DNA of 36,880 nt from Kerstersia similis. GTDB taxonomy: Bacteria; Pseudomonadota; Gammaproteobacteria; Burkholderiales; Burkholderiaceae_B. The DNA lies in assembly GCF_965139615.1 (NCBI RefSeq), contig NZ_CBCSIQ010000033.1, positions 1 to 36,880 on the forward strand, given 5' to 3'. The position numbers were made by a program, and so were the translations under genes. Shown one piece after another: positions 15,588 to 23,496 of this stretch (position 1 is the stretch's first letter; each line of letters begins with the position of its first letter). The notes under the pieces were generated by a model. The model was not told the DNA's origin, ran no database searches, and saw only the letters and a list, made by a program, of their open reading frames with translations.

Positions 15588-17093
15588 ATGTCCCTGGCGG
15601 TACTGGGAAGTTGTGCGCTGGTCGGGCTGGCGGCGCCAGCGGTGCGCGTAGAGGTGCATCTGGCGCCGGGCTTGCCCGCCTTTCAGATTGTAGGTTTGCC
15701 GGACACTGAGGTACGGGAAAGCCGTGAGCGCGTGCGTGCTGCGCTGCAAAGCAGCGGTTATGAGTTTCCCGCCGGACGGCTGACTGCCAATCTTTCCCCG
15801 GCGGATCTCCCCAAGGAATCCAGCCGTTTCGATCTGCCCATCGCGTTGGGAGTATTACTGGCATCCGGGCAGTTGCAGCTGCCGGACGGTGCGCAAGGGC
15901 AGCAGGCGTTGGCGCAGGATATCTTCGCCGGCGAGTTGTCTCTCAGCGGCATGCTGGTGCCGGTTGCTGGTGCGCTGGGGCTGGCCCTGGCCGCGGCCGA
16001 TGCCGGCGCCAGGCTCTACATGCCTTTGCAAAGCGCGCGGGTAGCGGCGAATGTGCCCGGTCTGGCGGTGGTCGGCGCATCCAGCCTGCAGGGGCTGGTG
16101 CACCATCTGGAAGCCAAGGAAATGCTGCCGCCGGTGCAGCCGGCGCCATTGGCGCAGGCGGCATCCCTGCCGTGCCTGGCCGACGTCAGAGGGCAGGAGG
16201 CGGCCAGGCGGGCCCTGGAAATTGCCGCTGCGGGCGAGCATGGCCTGCTGATGATAGGGCCGCCGGGAGCAGGTAAAAGCATGCTGGCCCAGCGCTTGCC
16301 GGGTTTGCTGCCGCCCTTGGCGCCGCGTCAGGCGCTGGAAGCCGCCGCGCTGGCTGGGTTGTTGCATCATCGGCCTGTGCTTTGCGGGCAGGCCCCCTTT
16401 CGTGCGCCGCATCATTCAGTGTCCACGGCAGCCTTGGTCGGGGGCGGGAGCCGGCCACGGCCGGGCGAGATTACCCTGGCCCATCATGGTGTGCTGTTTC
16501 TCGATGAACTGCCGGAGTTCAACCGAACGGCGCTGGAAGCGCTGCGGGAGCCGCTGGAAACCGGGGAGGTCGCCATCGCGCGGGCGGCCGGGCGGGTGGT
16601 GTATCCGGCACGTTTTCAACTGGTAGCGGCAATGAATCCTTGCCCATGCGGCTGGCTGGGGCATTCCACGCGCGTCTGCCGCTGCAGCCCGGAGGGGAGG
16701 GAGCGCTACCGCGCCCGTTTGTCCGGTCCCTTGCTGGATCGTATTGACCTGCAGCTGGAGTTGCCTGCCACGGAGGCGAATTGGCTGGCATTGCCGCCCG
16801 GCGAGGCCAGCGGGCCGGTGCGGGAACGTGTGGCGGCGGCCCGGTCACGCCAGATGGCGCGGCAGGAATGCAGCAATGCACGACTGGCGCCGGCGCGGCT
16901 GCGTGAGGCCTGCCGCCTGGCACCGGCGGCGCAGTCCTTGCTTGAAGATGCGATGCGGCGTCTGGGCTGGTCGGCCAGGGCGGCGCATCGTGTCATGGGC
17001 GTAGCGCGGACGATTGCGGATCTGGATAAAGCCGAAGCAGTACAGGCGGTTCATATGGCGCAGGCCGTGCAGTATCGGCGTCCGCTGGGGTAG
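15588..17093 (+). CDS. comM: ComM/YifB-family Mg-chelatase-like AAA+ ATPase
   Basis: A 501-residue AAA+ helicase needed for branch migration during natural transformation. The N-terminal ChlI-like domain (VEVHLAPGLPAFQIVGLPDTEVRESRERVRAAL) is followed by LADVRGQEAARRALEIAAAGEHGLLMIGPPGAGKSMLAQRLPG (Walker A) and VLFLDELPEFNRTALEALREPLETG (Walker B). Then come AAMNPCPCGWLGH with the cysteine-rich CRCSPEGRERYRARLSGPLLDRIDL, and a C-terminal helical domain. ATG 15588 follows GAGGGG. The intergenic 15394-15587 shows nothing clear. Presence of comM is compatible with, but does not prove, natural competence. Confidence 0.95.
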   Translation: MSLAVLGSCALVGLAAPAVRVEVHLAPGLPAFQIVGLPDTEVRESRERVRAALQSSGYEFPAGRLTANLSPADLPKESSRFDLPIALGVLLASGQLQLPDGAQGQQALAQDIFAGELSLSGMLVPVAGALGLALAAADAGARLYMPLQSARVAANVPGLAVVGASSLQGLVHHLEAKEMLPPVQPAPLAQAASLPCLADVRGQEAARRALEIAAAGEHGLLMIGPPGAGKSMLAQRLPGLLPPLAPRQALEAAALAGLLHHRPVLCGQAPFRAPHHSVSTAALVGGGSRPRPGEITLAHHGVLFLDELPEFNRTALEALREPLETGEVAIARAAGRVVYPARFQLVAAMNPCPCGWLGHSTRVCRCSPEGRERYRARLSGPLLDRIDLQLELPATEANWLALPPGEASGPVRERVAAARSRQMARQECSNARLAPARLREACRLAPAAQSLLEDAMRRLGWSARAAHRVMGVARTIADLDKAEAVQAVHMAQAVQYRRPLG

Positions 17094-17136
17094 CATGGCG
17101 TTTTTGACAGACCTGAAGCAGAAAAAGGGGCCTAGC

Positions 17137-17430
17137 GTGCTGTTTATCGTTCGTTTCTATGACAATCCGGCCATGGCGCATGTGCGTCAGGCGCAAATGG
17201 AGCCGCATCTGGAGTGGCTCAAGGCCAATAGTGAGCTGGTGCGTATTGGCGGCGCTTTGCGCGAACAGGAAGACGGCCCTTCTGTCGGGGCGCTATGGAT
17301 TCTGGAAGCGCCGGATCGCGCGACAGCAGAGCGCCTGCTGCGGGAAGATCCTTTCTGGATCCATGGCCTGCGTGAACGCTATGAGCTGTATTCCTGGCAC
17401 AAGGGCCTGCCCGGCCAGGTGCTGATCTGA
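17137..17430 (+). CDS. YciI-family protein
   Basis: A 97-residue protein of the YciI/YCII-related dimeric alpha-beta barrel family. It begins VLFIVRFYDNPAMAHVRQAQMEPHLEWLKAN, with the conserved central IGGALREQEDGPSVGALWILEAPDRATAERLLREDPF and HGLRERYELYSWH. The His and Asp residues form the putative active-site pair. GTG 17137 is chosen because AAGGGG lies just upstream and the family starts at this beta strand; ATG 17095 would add 14 residues. Activity is unknown for most members. The stop of comM lies 43 nt upstream, so it may be cotranscribed. Confidence 0.85.
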   Translation: MLFIVRFYDNPAMAHVRQAQMEPHLEWLKANSELVRIGGALREQEDGPSVGALWILEAPDRATAERLLREDPFWIHGLRERYELYSWHKGLPGQVLI

Positions 17431-17677
17431 GCGATGCCGTTCCGGCGTGGGATGGATGCCGCCAAGTGCGGGTGCGGCATGGCTGAAATCGGTTCGCATG
17501 CAGGACTGCGCAGCGCTATCTGGCCCGGGTTTTGGGGTGGGAGCTGCTGCGGGTGTGGCGCGATGTAGCGTGCCGAAGCGCATGAGCACCGAACGCATGG
17601 AAGGGTGGTGCGTGTGTGTGATGAGGGGGCCTGCACCGCTAAGGCATTAAATCCAAACGTCAAAACGAAAAAAGCGA
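17431..17677. other. Intergenic stretch before the rpmI promoter
   Basis: No convincing gene. A 67-codon ORF at 17447-17650 has an arginine/cysteine-rich composition and no recognisable family. Part of this region may be the breakpoint where the ribosomal cluster was separated from infC. Confidence 0.4.
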
Positions 17678-17683
17678 TATAAT
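17678..17683 (+). promoter_or_regulatory. Candidate promoter (-10) for rpmI-rplT
   Basis: A perfect TATAAT lies in an AT-rich stretch (17647-17690) unlike its surroundings. No strong -35 is visible 16-18 nt upstream. Transcription would start about 17690, giving a leader of nearly 200 nt before rpmI. Confidence 0.55.
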
Positions 17684-17689
17684 GGAAAG

Positions 17690-17885
17690 CTTTCCTGGGT
17701 CTGCTGTGGGTGTTTGCTTGCGGTGGCCGGGAATCAAGGGTTGTTTGCAGTCGCCCTGGCCGGGGTCTAGCGTCCGTGCCGGAGGTTCAGGAACAACTCA
17801 TTTCAGTGATGTCGGGTTTTCAAGTCTGCCTTGTGAATGACAGGGGAGCGCCCGCCGTCTCGTTTTTAAAACTGCAGGAATTTTC
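17690..17885 (+). promoter_or_regulatory. Long 5' leader of rpmI-rplT
   Basis: About 195 nt without a supported gene. In gammaproteobacteria L20 represses its own operon by binding an RNA structure ahead of rpmI; this leader is the natural place for such control here, but I cannot identify the fold. A hairpin-like GC stretch followed by five T residues (about 17838-17870) might attenuate. An in-frame ORF from 17808 ends 13 nt inside rpmI and is probably chance. Confidence 0.3.
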
Positions 17886-18083
17886 ATGCCTAAGATGAAA
17901 ACCAAGAAAAGCGCTGCAAAGCGCTTTGTGGTCCGCGGCAGCGGGTCCATCAAGCGGGGCCAGGCTTTCAAACGCCACATCCTCACCAAGAAGACGACCA
18001 AGAACAAGCGCCAGCTGCGCGGCTCCACCGCCGTTCACAGCGCTGATGTGGCATCGGTGAAAGCCATGCTGCCTTTCGCCTGA
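17886..18083 (+). CDS. rpmI: 50S ribosomal protein L35 (bL35)
   Basis: A 65-residue, very basic protein with the L35 signature (PKMKTKKSAAKRFVVRGSGSIKRGQAFKRHILTKK..KNKRQLRG). Length and sequence are complete. It is followed after 14 nt by rplT with GGAGAG as ribosome site. Its usual upstream neighbour infC is almost 14 kb away. Confidence 0.97.
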   Translation: MPKMKTKKSAAKRFVVRGSGSIKRGQAFKRHILTKKTTKNKRQLRGSTAVHSADVASVKAMLPFA

Positions 18084-18097
18084 TAGGAGAGTAAGAG

Positions 18098-18457
18098 ATG
18101 CCTCGCGTAAAACGTGGTGTAACGGCACGCGCCCGTCACAAAAAAGTTCTGAAGGCTGCCAAGGGTTACCGCGGTCGCCGCGGTAATGTATTCCGGATCG
18201 CCAAACAGGCGGTCATGAAGGCTGGGCAATATGCCTACCGTGACCGCCGTGCCAAGAAGCGCACTTTCCGCGCTCTGTGGATCACCCGTATCAACGCCGC
18301 TGTGCGTGAACATGGCGTGACCTACAGCGCCTTCATCGCTGGCCTGAAAAAGGCTTCGATCGACCTGGACCGCAAGGTGCTGGCTGATCTGGCTGTGCGT
18401 GACAAAGCTGGTTTCGCAGCTGTGGTACAACAAGCCAAGGCGGCGCTGGCTGCCTGA
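18098..18457 (+). CDS. rplT: 50S ribosomal protein L20 (bL20)
   Basis: A 119-residue protein with the standard PRVKRGVTARARHKKVLKAAKGYRGRRGNVFRIAKQAVMKAGQYAYRDRR beginning and LWITRINAAVREHGVTYSAFIAGLKKA. It is needed early in 50S assembly and is a translational repressor of its operon in E. coli. It overlaps no gene; pheS follows after about 195 nt containing a terminator-like hairpin. Confidence 0.98.
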   Translation: MPRVKRGVTARARHKKVLKAAKGYRGRRGNVFRIAKQAVMKAGQYAYRDRRAKKRTFRALWITRINAAVREHGVTYSAFIAGLKKASIDLDRKVLADLAVRDKAGFAAVVQQAKAALAA

Positions 18458-18482
18458 TAGTGCGGTGCAGCTGATGTAATCG

Positions 18483-18515
18483 CAAACGGGGCCGTTGTGG
18501 TCCCGTTTGTGTTTT
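18483..18515 (+). terminator. Terminator/attenuator between rplT and pheS
   Basis: caaacggggcc (18483-18493) pairs with ggtcccgtttg (18499-18509), with one G-U pair and a 5-nt loop, followed by TGTTTT. It would end much of the rpmI-rplT transcription and leave partial read-through into pheST. No phenylalanine-rich leader ORF of the E. coli pheM type is found. Confidence 0.7.
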
Positions 18516-18652
18516 GGCGGCCGCCGGCTCAATGAGCGGGTGGCCGTTGCTGCAAGTCGGGGAGCCTCGGGCTCCCGTTGGATATCGCCTCGCTAGACCT
18601 CGCGCGCATGCGCGGAGATTGTGCTCAGGCACGTGTTCAAAGGTTCATTTCC

Positions 18653-19675
18653 ATGACGACGATGGTCGAAGACCTGATTGCCCAGGCGCGTGAATTGTTC
18701 GCGCAGGCCGCCGATGCGGCAGCGCTGGAGAACGCCAAGGCCCGTTTTCTCGGCAAACAGGGCGCCCTGACGGCGCAGATGAAAGCTCTGGCGCAATTGA
18801 CGCCTGAAGAAAAGCGTGAGGCGGGAGCCCGCATCAACCAGGCTAAGCAGACCATTGAGCAACTGCTCAATGCGCGTCGCGAGGCTTTGGCAGAAGCCGA
18901 GCTGGCCGAACGCCTGGCGTCGCAGACCATCGACGTGACGCTGCCTGGCCGTGGCCGTGGCGTAGGTGGCATTCATCCGGTGATTCGCACCTGGCGCCGG
19001 GTGGAAGAGATTTTCCGTTCGATTGGTTTCGATGTGGCAGATGGCCCCGAAATCGAGAACGACTGGACCAATTTCACGGCATTGAATAATCCCGAGAACC
19101 ATCCTGCGCGTTCCATGCAGGATACGTTCTATGTGGACATGAAGGATTCCGGCGGCCTGCCGCTGGTGCTGCGCACGCATACCAGTCCCATGCAGGTGCG
19201 TTATGCCCGCATGAACAAGCCCCCCATCAAGGTGATTGCACCGGGGCGCACGTATCGCGTCGATAGCGATGCAACGCACTCGCCCATGTTCCATCAGGTG
19301 GAAGGCCTGTGGATTGCCGAAGACATTTCGTTCGCTGACCTCAAGGGCGTCTATACCGATTTTCTGCGCCGCTTCTTTGAAACCGACGACCTGGTGCTGC
19401 GTTTCCGCCCGTCGTTCTTCCCGTTCACGGAACCCTCGGCAGAAATTGACATGATGTTCACCTCCGGCCCCAATCGTGGCCGCTGGCTGGAAATCTCGGG
19501 CTCCGGGCAGGTGCATCCGCAGGTGGTGCGCAATTTCGGCCTGGACCCGGAACGCTATATCGGTTTTGCCTTTGGCTCCGGCCTGGAACGCCTGACCATG
19601 CTGCGCTATGGCGTCAACGACCTGCGTCAGTTCTTCGAAGGCGACCTGCGTTTCCTGCGCCAGTTCAACGATTGA
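18653..19675 (+). CDS. pheS: Phenylalanyl-tRNA synthetase alpha subunit
   Basis: A 340-residue catalytic subunit of the (alpha-beta)2 enzyme. The N-terminal coiled coil (about residues 1-95) is followed by the class II core. That core contains GRGRGVGGIHPVIRTWRRVEEIF, motif 2 (VLRTHTSPMQVRYARMNKPPIKVIAPGRTYRVD..ATHSPMFHQVEG), FRPSFFPFTEPSAEID and motif 3 (GFAFGSGLERLTMLRYGVNDLRQFFEGDLRFLRQF). ATG 18653 agrees with the family start and has AAGG upstream; the in-frame 18578 start is not conserved. pheT follows after 15 nt. Confidence 0.97.
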   Translation: MTTMVEDLIAQARELFAQAADAAALENAKARFLGKQGALTAQMKALAQLTPEEKREAGARINQAKQTIEQLLNARREALAEAELAERLASQTIDVTLPGRGRGVGGIHPVIRTWRRVEEIFRSIGFDVADGPEIENDWTNFTALNNPENHPARSMQDTFYVDMKDSGGLPLVLRTHTSPMQVRYARMNKPPIKVIAPGRTYRVDSDATHSPMFHQVEGLWIAEDISFADLKGVYTDFLRRFFETDDLVLRFRPSFFPFTEPSAEIDMMFTSGPNRGRWLEISGSGQVHPQVVRNFGLDPERYIGFAFGSGLERLTMLRYGVNDLRQFFEGDLRFLRQFND

Positions 19676-19690
19676 GGACGGTATTTCACC

Positions 19691-22108
19691 ATGCAAATTT
19701 CAGAATCCTGGCTGCGCACGCTGGTCGATCCCGATCTTTCCAGCGAAGCGCTGGCGCATAAATTGACGATGGCAGGGCTGGAAGTCGAGGAAACCGAGAC
19801 GGCCGCGCCTGCATTTTCCGGTGTGGTGGTTGCCAAGATCACCGCTATTGCCCCTCATCCGGATGCCGACCGCCTGCGCGTTTGCCAGGTCGATGACGGC
19901 TCGGGTGAGCCGCTGCAGATTGTGTGCGGCGCACCGAATGCGGCGGCGGGCCTGTTGGTGCCGCTGGCGCGGGTAGGCGCCGAGTTGCCCGGCGGCATGA
20001 AGATCAAGACAGCCAAGATGCGTGGCGTGGCGTCGGCCGGCATGCTGTGCTCGGCACGTGAACTGGGGCTGTCCCAGGAACATGATGGCCTGATGCTGCT
20101 GCCTGAGAGCCTGCAGCCTGGGCAGGATCTGCGTGCGGCACTGGATCTTGACGATACGCTGATCACGCTCAAGCTGACGCCCAACCGTGCGGATTGCCTG
20201 TCCATCCTGGGCGTGGCGCGCGAAGTGGCCGCGCTGACCGGCGTGCCCCTGCGGGTGCGTGGCGCCGAGCCGGTGCCGGTGACCATTGCTGATCGCTTGC
20301 CTGTGAGCATTGAGGCGGCCGACCTGTGCGGCCGTTTTGCCGGACGCATCGTGCGTGGCGTGAATGCTGCCGCACAAACGCCGGGCTGGATGAAAACGCG
20401 CCTGGAACGGGCCGGCCAACGCAGTGTTTCCGTGCTGGTGGACATTTCCAATTACGTGATGCTCGAACTCGGGCGTCCGTCGCACATTTTTGATCTCGAC
20501 AAGGTGCCGGGCAATGGTACCGGGCTGGTAGTGCGCTGGGCCAGCGAAGGCGAAACCCTGGAGCTGCTCAACGGCCAGACCGTCACCCTGCAGGCCGACA
20601 TCGGTGTGGTCGCCGCGGGTGGGCAGCCGGAAAGCATGGCTGGCATCATGGGCGGCGAGGCGACCTCGGTCAGCACGGCCACCACGAATATCTATATTGA
20701 GTCGGCCTTCTGGTGGCCGGATGCGATCGCCGGCAAGGCGCGGCGCTACCGTTTTTCATCGGAAGCCAGCCACCGCTACGAGCGCGGCGTGGATTTCCAG
20801 GGGATTCCGGAAGGCCTGGAGTACATCACCCGGCTGGTGCTGGACATCTGCGGCGGTCAGGCTGGCCCGGTCGATGACACTATCGCAGCCTTGCCTGAAC
20901 GCAAGCCGGTACGCCTGCGTGCGGCTCGTTGCCGCAAGGTGTTGGGCCTGGCGATCACTTGCGAGCAGATCGGCGCAATCTTCCACCAGTTGGGCCTGCC
21001 GTTCGAGCAGGATGGCGACGATTTCATCGTGACGCCGCCGTCCTTCCGCTTCGATATCGAAATCGAAGAGGACCTGATCGAGGAAGTGGCTCGTATCTAC
21101 GGTTTTGAAAACATTCCGGATCTGCCGCCGGTCGCGCGTGCGGCCATGCGTGCCCAACCGGAAGCGCGCCAGAGCGCGCATGCTGTGCGTGACCTGCTGG
21201 CCAGCCGTGATTACCAGGAAGTCGTGAATTTCAGCTTCGTGGAGAGTGACTGGGAGCGCGATTACGCGGGCAATACGGATCCGATCCAGTTGCTCAACCC
21301 GATTGCCAGCCATCTGTCCGTCATGCGCTCCGGCCTGATCGCCGGTCTGGTCGCCAATATCCGCTACAACGCCAATCGTCAGCAAAGCCGCGTGCGCGTC
21401 TTTGAGCTGGGTCGCGTGTTCCGCCGCGACGCCGCGGTGGCCGATGCTGGCCTGGATGTGGCTGGCATTGCGCAGCCCTTGCATCTGGCCGCGGCCGCCT
21501 GGGGCCCCGCAGACGCCGAGCAGTGGGGGTTGCCCGTGCGCCAGGTGGATTTCTACGATGTGAAGCGCGACCTGGAAGTGCTGTTCGGGCAACGCGCCGC
21601 CCAGCTGCGTTTTGTGCCGGCCGCTTATCCGGCCCTGCATCCTGGCCGTAGCGCCCGGGTGGAACTGGATGGTGTGGCTGTGGGTTGGATCGGCGAGCTG
21701 CATCCTCGCCTGGTGCAACAGGCAGATTTGCGTCATGCGCCGGTGGTGTTCGAGTTGGTGCTGGATGCTGTCCTGCCGGCCACGGTGCCGGATGCCGTCG
21801 AGGCCTCCAGGCAGCCCATGGTGATCCGTGACCTGGCGTTGCTGGCGCCGGCGGCATTGAGCGCTCAGGATCTGCTCGATACCGTGGCGGCCCAAAGCAA
21901 GGCGGATGCGAATCTGGCCATTCTCAAGGATGTGCGCCTGTTCGATGTCTGGCGCGATCCGGCAGCGCCGGCCGATGCCGAAAAGAGCCTGGCATTCCGC
22001 TTCTGGTTGCAGGACAATGCCGAAACCCTGTCGGACGAACGTGTCGAAGCCTGCATGAACAGCCTCATTGGTGCGCTGCAGGCCCGTGGCGTGCGTTTGC
22101 GCGCCTGA
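19691..22108 (+). CDS. pheT: Phenylalanyl-tRNA synthetase beta subunit
   Basis: An 805-residue subunit. The N-terminal part has MQISESWLRTLVDPDLSSEALAHKLTMAGLEVE and a tRNA-binding OB domain (VVAKITAIAPHPDADRLRVCQVDDG). The B3/B4 editing domain follows (SIEAADLCGRFAGRIVRGV, DISNYVMLELGRPSHIFDLDKV, AGIMGGEAT), then the B5 domain (about residues 400-470). After the class II-like B6/B7 core comes the C-terminal FDX-ACB domain (VIRDLALLAPAALSAQDLLD...LAFRFWLQDNAETLSDERVEACM). It is complete and in the usual order with pheS and ihfA. Confidence 0.97.
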   Translation: MQISESWLRTLVDPDLSSEALAHKLTMAGLEVEETETAAPAFSGVVVAKITAIAPHPDADRLRVCQVDDGSGEPLQIVCGAPNAAAGLLVPLARVGAELPGGMKIKTAKMRGVASAGMLCSARELGLSQEHDGLMLLPESLQPGQDLRAALDLDDTLITLKLTPNRADCLSILGVAREVAALTGVPLRVRGAEPVPVTIADRLPVSIEAADLCGRFAGRIVRGVNAAAQTPGWMKTRLERAGQRSVSVLVDISNYVMLELGRPSHIFDLDKVPGNGTGLVVRWASEGETLELLNGQTVTLQADIGVVAAGGQPESMAGIMGGEATSVSTATTNIYIESAFWWPDAIAGKARRYRFSSEASHRYERGVDFQGIPEGLEYITRLVLDICGGQAGPVDDTIAALPERKPVRLRAARCRKVLGLAITCEQIGAIFHQLGLPFEQDGDDFIVTPPSFRFDIEIEEDLIEEVARIYGFENIPDLPPVARAAMRAQPEARQSAHAVRDLLASRDYQEVVNFSFVESDWERDYAGNTDPIQLLNPIASHLSVMRSGLIAGLVANIRYNANRQQSRVRVFELGRVFRRDAAVADAGLDVAGIAQPLHLAAAAWGPADAEQWGLPVRQVDFYDVKRDLEVLFGQRAAQLRFVPAAYPALHPGRSARVELDGVAVGWIGELHPRLVQQADLRHAPVVFELVLDAVLPATVPDAVEASRQPMVIRDLALLAPAALSAQDLLDTVAAQSKADANLAILKDVRLFDVWRDPAAPADAEKSLAFRFWLQDNAETLSDERVEACMNSLIGALQARGVRLRA

Positions 22109-22128
22109 AACGCTGGGAGCAATCGGAT

Positions 22129-22455
22129 ATGACCACAGAAACGCGTACCCTGACCAAGGCTGAACTCGCCGATATGCTGTTCGAGCGGGTCGGCTTGAAC
22201 AAACGGGAAGCCAAGGATCTCGTTGATACATTTTTTGACGAAATTCGGGAAGCATTGGCCAACGGCGATATGGTCAAGCTTTCAGGCTTCGGGAATTTCC
22301 AGGTGCGGCAAAAACCGCCGCGTCCGGGGCGCAATCCCAAGACCGGCGAGGCCATTCCCATCGCTGCGCGCCGTGTCGTGACTTTCCACGCCAGCCAGAA
22401 GCTCAAGAGTGCGGTGGAATCCACGGGTTTGACCCCGGAAGACCTGTCCGTTTAA
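22129..22455 (+). CDS. ihfA: Integration host factor alpha subunit
   Basis: A 108-residue nucleoid protein that bends DNA sharply as a heterodimer with IhfB. It has TLTKAELADMLFERVGLNKREAKDLVDTFFDEIREALANGDMVKLSGFGNFQVRQKPPRPGRNPKTGEAIPIAARRVVTFHASQKLK. The intercalating proline is in the GRNPKTGE arm. It lies 20 nt after pheT, as in most proteobacteria. Confidence 0.97.
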   Translation: MTTETRTLTKAELADMLFERVGLNKREAKDLVDTFFDEIREALANGDMVKLSGFGNFQVRQKPPRPGRNPKTGEAIPIAARRVVTFHASQKLKSAVESTGLTPEDLSV

Positions 22456-22606
22456 TCTAGGGGGTATTGGCCGGGGCAGGGCGTTGTGAGATAAGCGGCA
22501 CCCTGTTACGGCATTCCCCGATTTTCGGCGGCTGATGGCGGTATTTCCGGCGTCAGACCGTAGTCGGCTTTGCCGGCTTTACACGATGCAGCCTGAACAT
22601 TCAGAC

Positions 22607-22999
22607 ATGACACGCACTGAAGAACAAAGCAGCACGGCGGCCTTGCCGCCTATTCCGGCCAAGCGTTATTTCACGATTGGTGAAGTCAGCGATCTGTGTG
22701 GCGTGAAACCGCATGTGCTGCGCTACTGGGAGCAGGAGTTTACCCAGCTCAAGCCGGTCAAGCGGCGGGGCAACCGGCGCTACTATCAGCATCATGAAGT
22801 GCTGTTGATCCGTCGGATCCGCTCCTTGCTGTACGAAGAGGGCTTTACCATCAGTGGCGCCCGCAACCGCCTGGGAGATGTGCGTGATGCGGCTGCCCAT
22901 GACCCGGATGCAGCGGTACGCCTGAGCGGCGCAGAAATGCAGGCCTTGCGCACGGAATTGCAGGATATTTCCGCGCTGCTGGCGTCGGTGGCCCGGTAA
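22607..22999 (+). CDS. MerR-family transcriptional regulator
   Basis: A protein of about 130 residues with an N-terminal MerR helix-turn-helix (YFTIGEVSDLCGVKPHVLRYWEQEFTQLKPVKRRGNRRYYQHHEVLLIRRIRSLLYEEGFTISGARNRL). A short C-terminal helix without metal-binding cysteines follows. This MerR-like gene downstream of ihfA is conserved in many beta- and gammaproteobacteria and its target is not known. The start is uncertain: ATG 22607 and ATG 22586 are both in frame and neither has a good ribosome site. Confidence 0.88.
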   Translation: MTRTEEQSSTAALPPIPAKRYFTIGEVSDLCGVKPHVLRYWEQEFTQLKPVKRRGNRRYYQHHEVLLIRRIRSLLYEEGFTISGARNRLGDVRDAAAHDPDAAVRLSGAEMQALRTELQDISALLASVAR

Positions 23000-23078
23000 G
23001 CCAGGGCTGTCCGGCCTGAGGCGGCCAGGATGCTGTGCTGGCCTCATCAAAATATTTCGGGATTTTTTCTCGAAATGC

Positions 23079-23106
23079 TTGCAAAGATCAAAATCACTGC
23101 TATAAT
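23079..23106 (+). promoter_or_regulatory. Promoter of tRNA-Pro
   Basis: TTGCAA (23079-23084) and a perfect TATAAT (23101-23106) are separated by 16 nt. Transcription would begin about 23113, a few bases before the tRNA. Confidence 0.75.
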
Positions 23107-23119
23107 TTAATTCTTGTTT

Positions 23120-23196
23120 CGGAGCGTAGCGCAGCCTGGTAGCGCACTTGCATGGGGTGCAAGGGGTCGCGAGTTCGAATCCCGCCGCTCCGACCA
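23120..23196 (+). tRNA. tRNA-Pro (anticodon GGG)
   Basis: A 77-nt tRNA with acceptor stem CGGAGCG/CGCTCCG, discriminator A and an encoded CCA end (23194-23196). The anticodon stem CTTGC/GCAAG encloses the loop ATGGGGT, giving anticodon GGG, which reads CCC and CCU. The T arm GTTCGAATC is canonical. Confidence 0.97.
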
Positions 23197-23205
23197 TTAT
23201 TACCG

Positions 23206-23236
23206 AAAGCCCACAGTGGAAACACTGTGGGCTTTT
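23206..23236 (+). terminator. Intrinsic terminator after tRNA-Pro
   Basis: aaagcccacagtg (23206-23218) and cactgtgggcttt (23223-23235) form a perfect 13-bp stem with a GAAA tetraloop, followed by T residues. The stretch from here to corA (23237-23496) shows no gene. Confidence 0.9.
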
Positions 23237-23496
23237 GTCTTTCCGCCAGCTTTTTTCCAGCAAGAAAGTTCAGGAAGAGCAGCGCCATGCCGGCTGCATC
23301 AGCCAGGATAGGATGTCATCGGTTCTCCGCAGATGGCGACACTGCTGCGTTTCCTTCTCTCGGATCGCGTTCGATAAGGGCACCGATACCGGCCTGACGA
23401 GGCCGTGCCCGCAAACAGTTCCTGCGGCTACACTGTCACGTCAATCACTGGCCGTTGGCAGGCCATGGCTGTCTGGGTGATCTGACTGGAGAGAAA

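Noticed and set aside
17447..17650. 67-codon ORF between the YciI-like gene and rpmI
   Set aside because: No family, weak start context, Trp/Cys/Arg-rich sequence; more likely noncoding.
18632..18655. Tiny GTG ORF with two Phe codons overlapping the pheS start (possible pheS leader)
   Set aside because: Only seven codons, the two Phe codons are not adjacent, and no terminator lies between it and pheS.
20756..22255. 499-codon minus-strand ORF opposite pheT
   Set aside because: Antisense to the complete pheT gene; composition typical of a shadow frame and no domain recognised.
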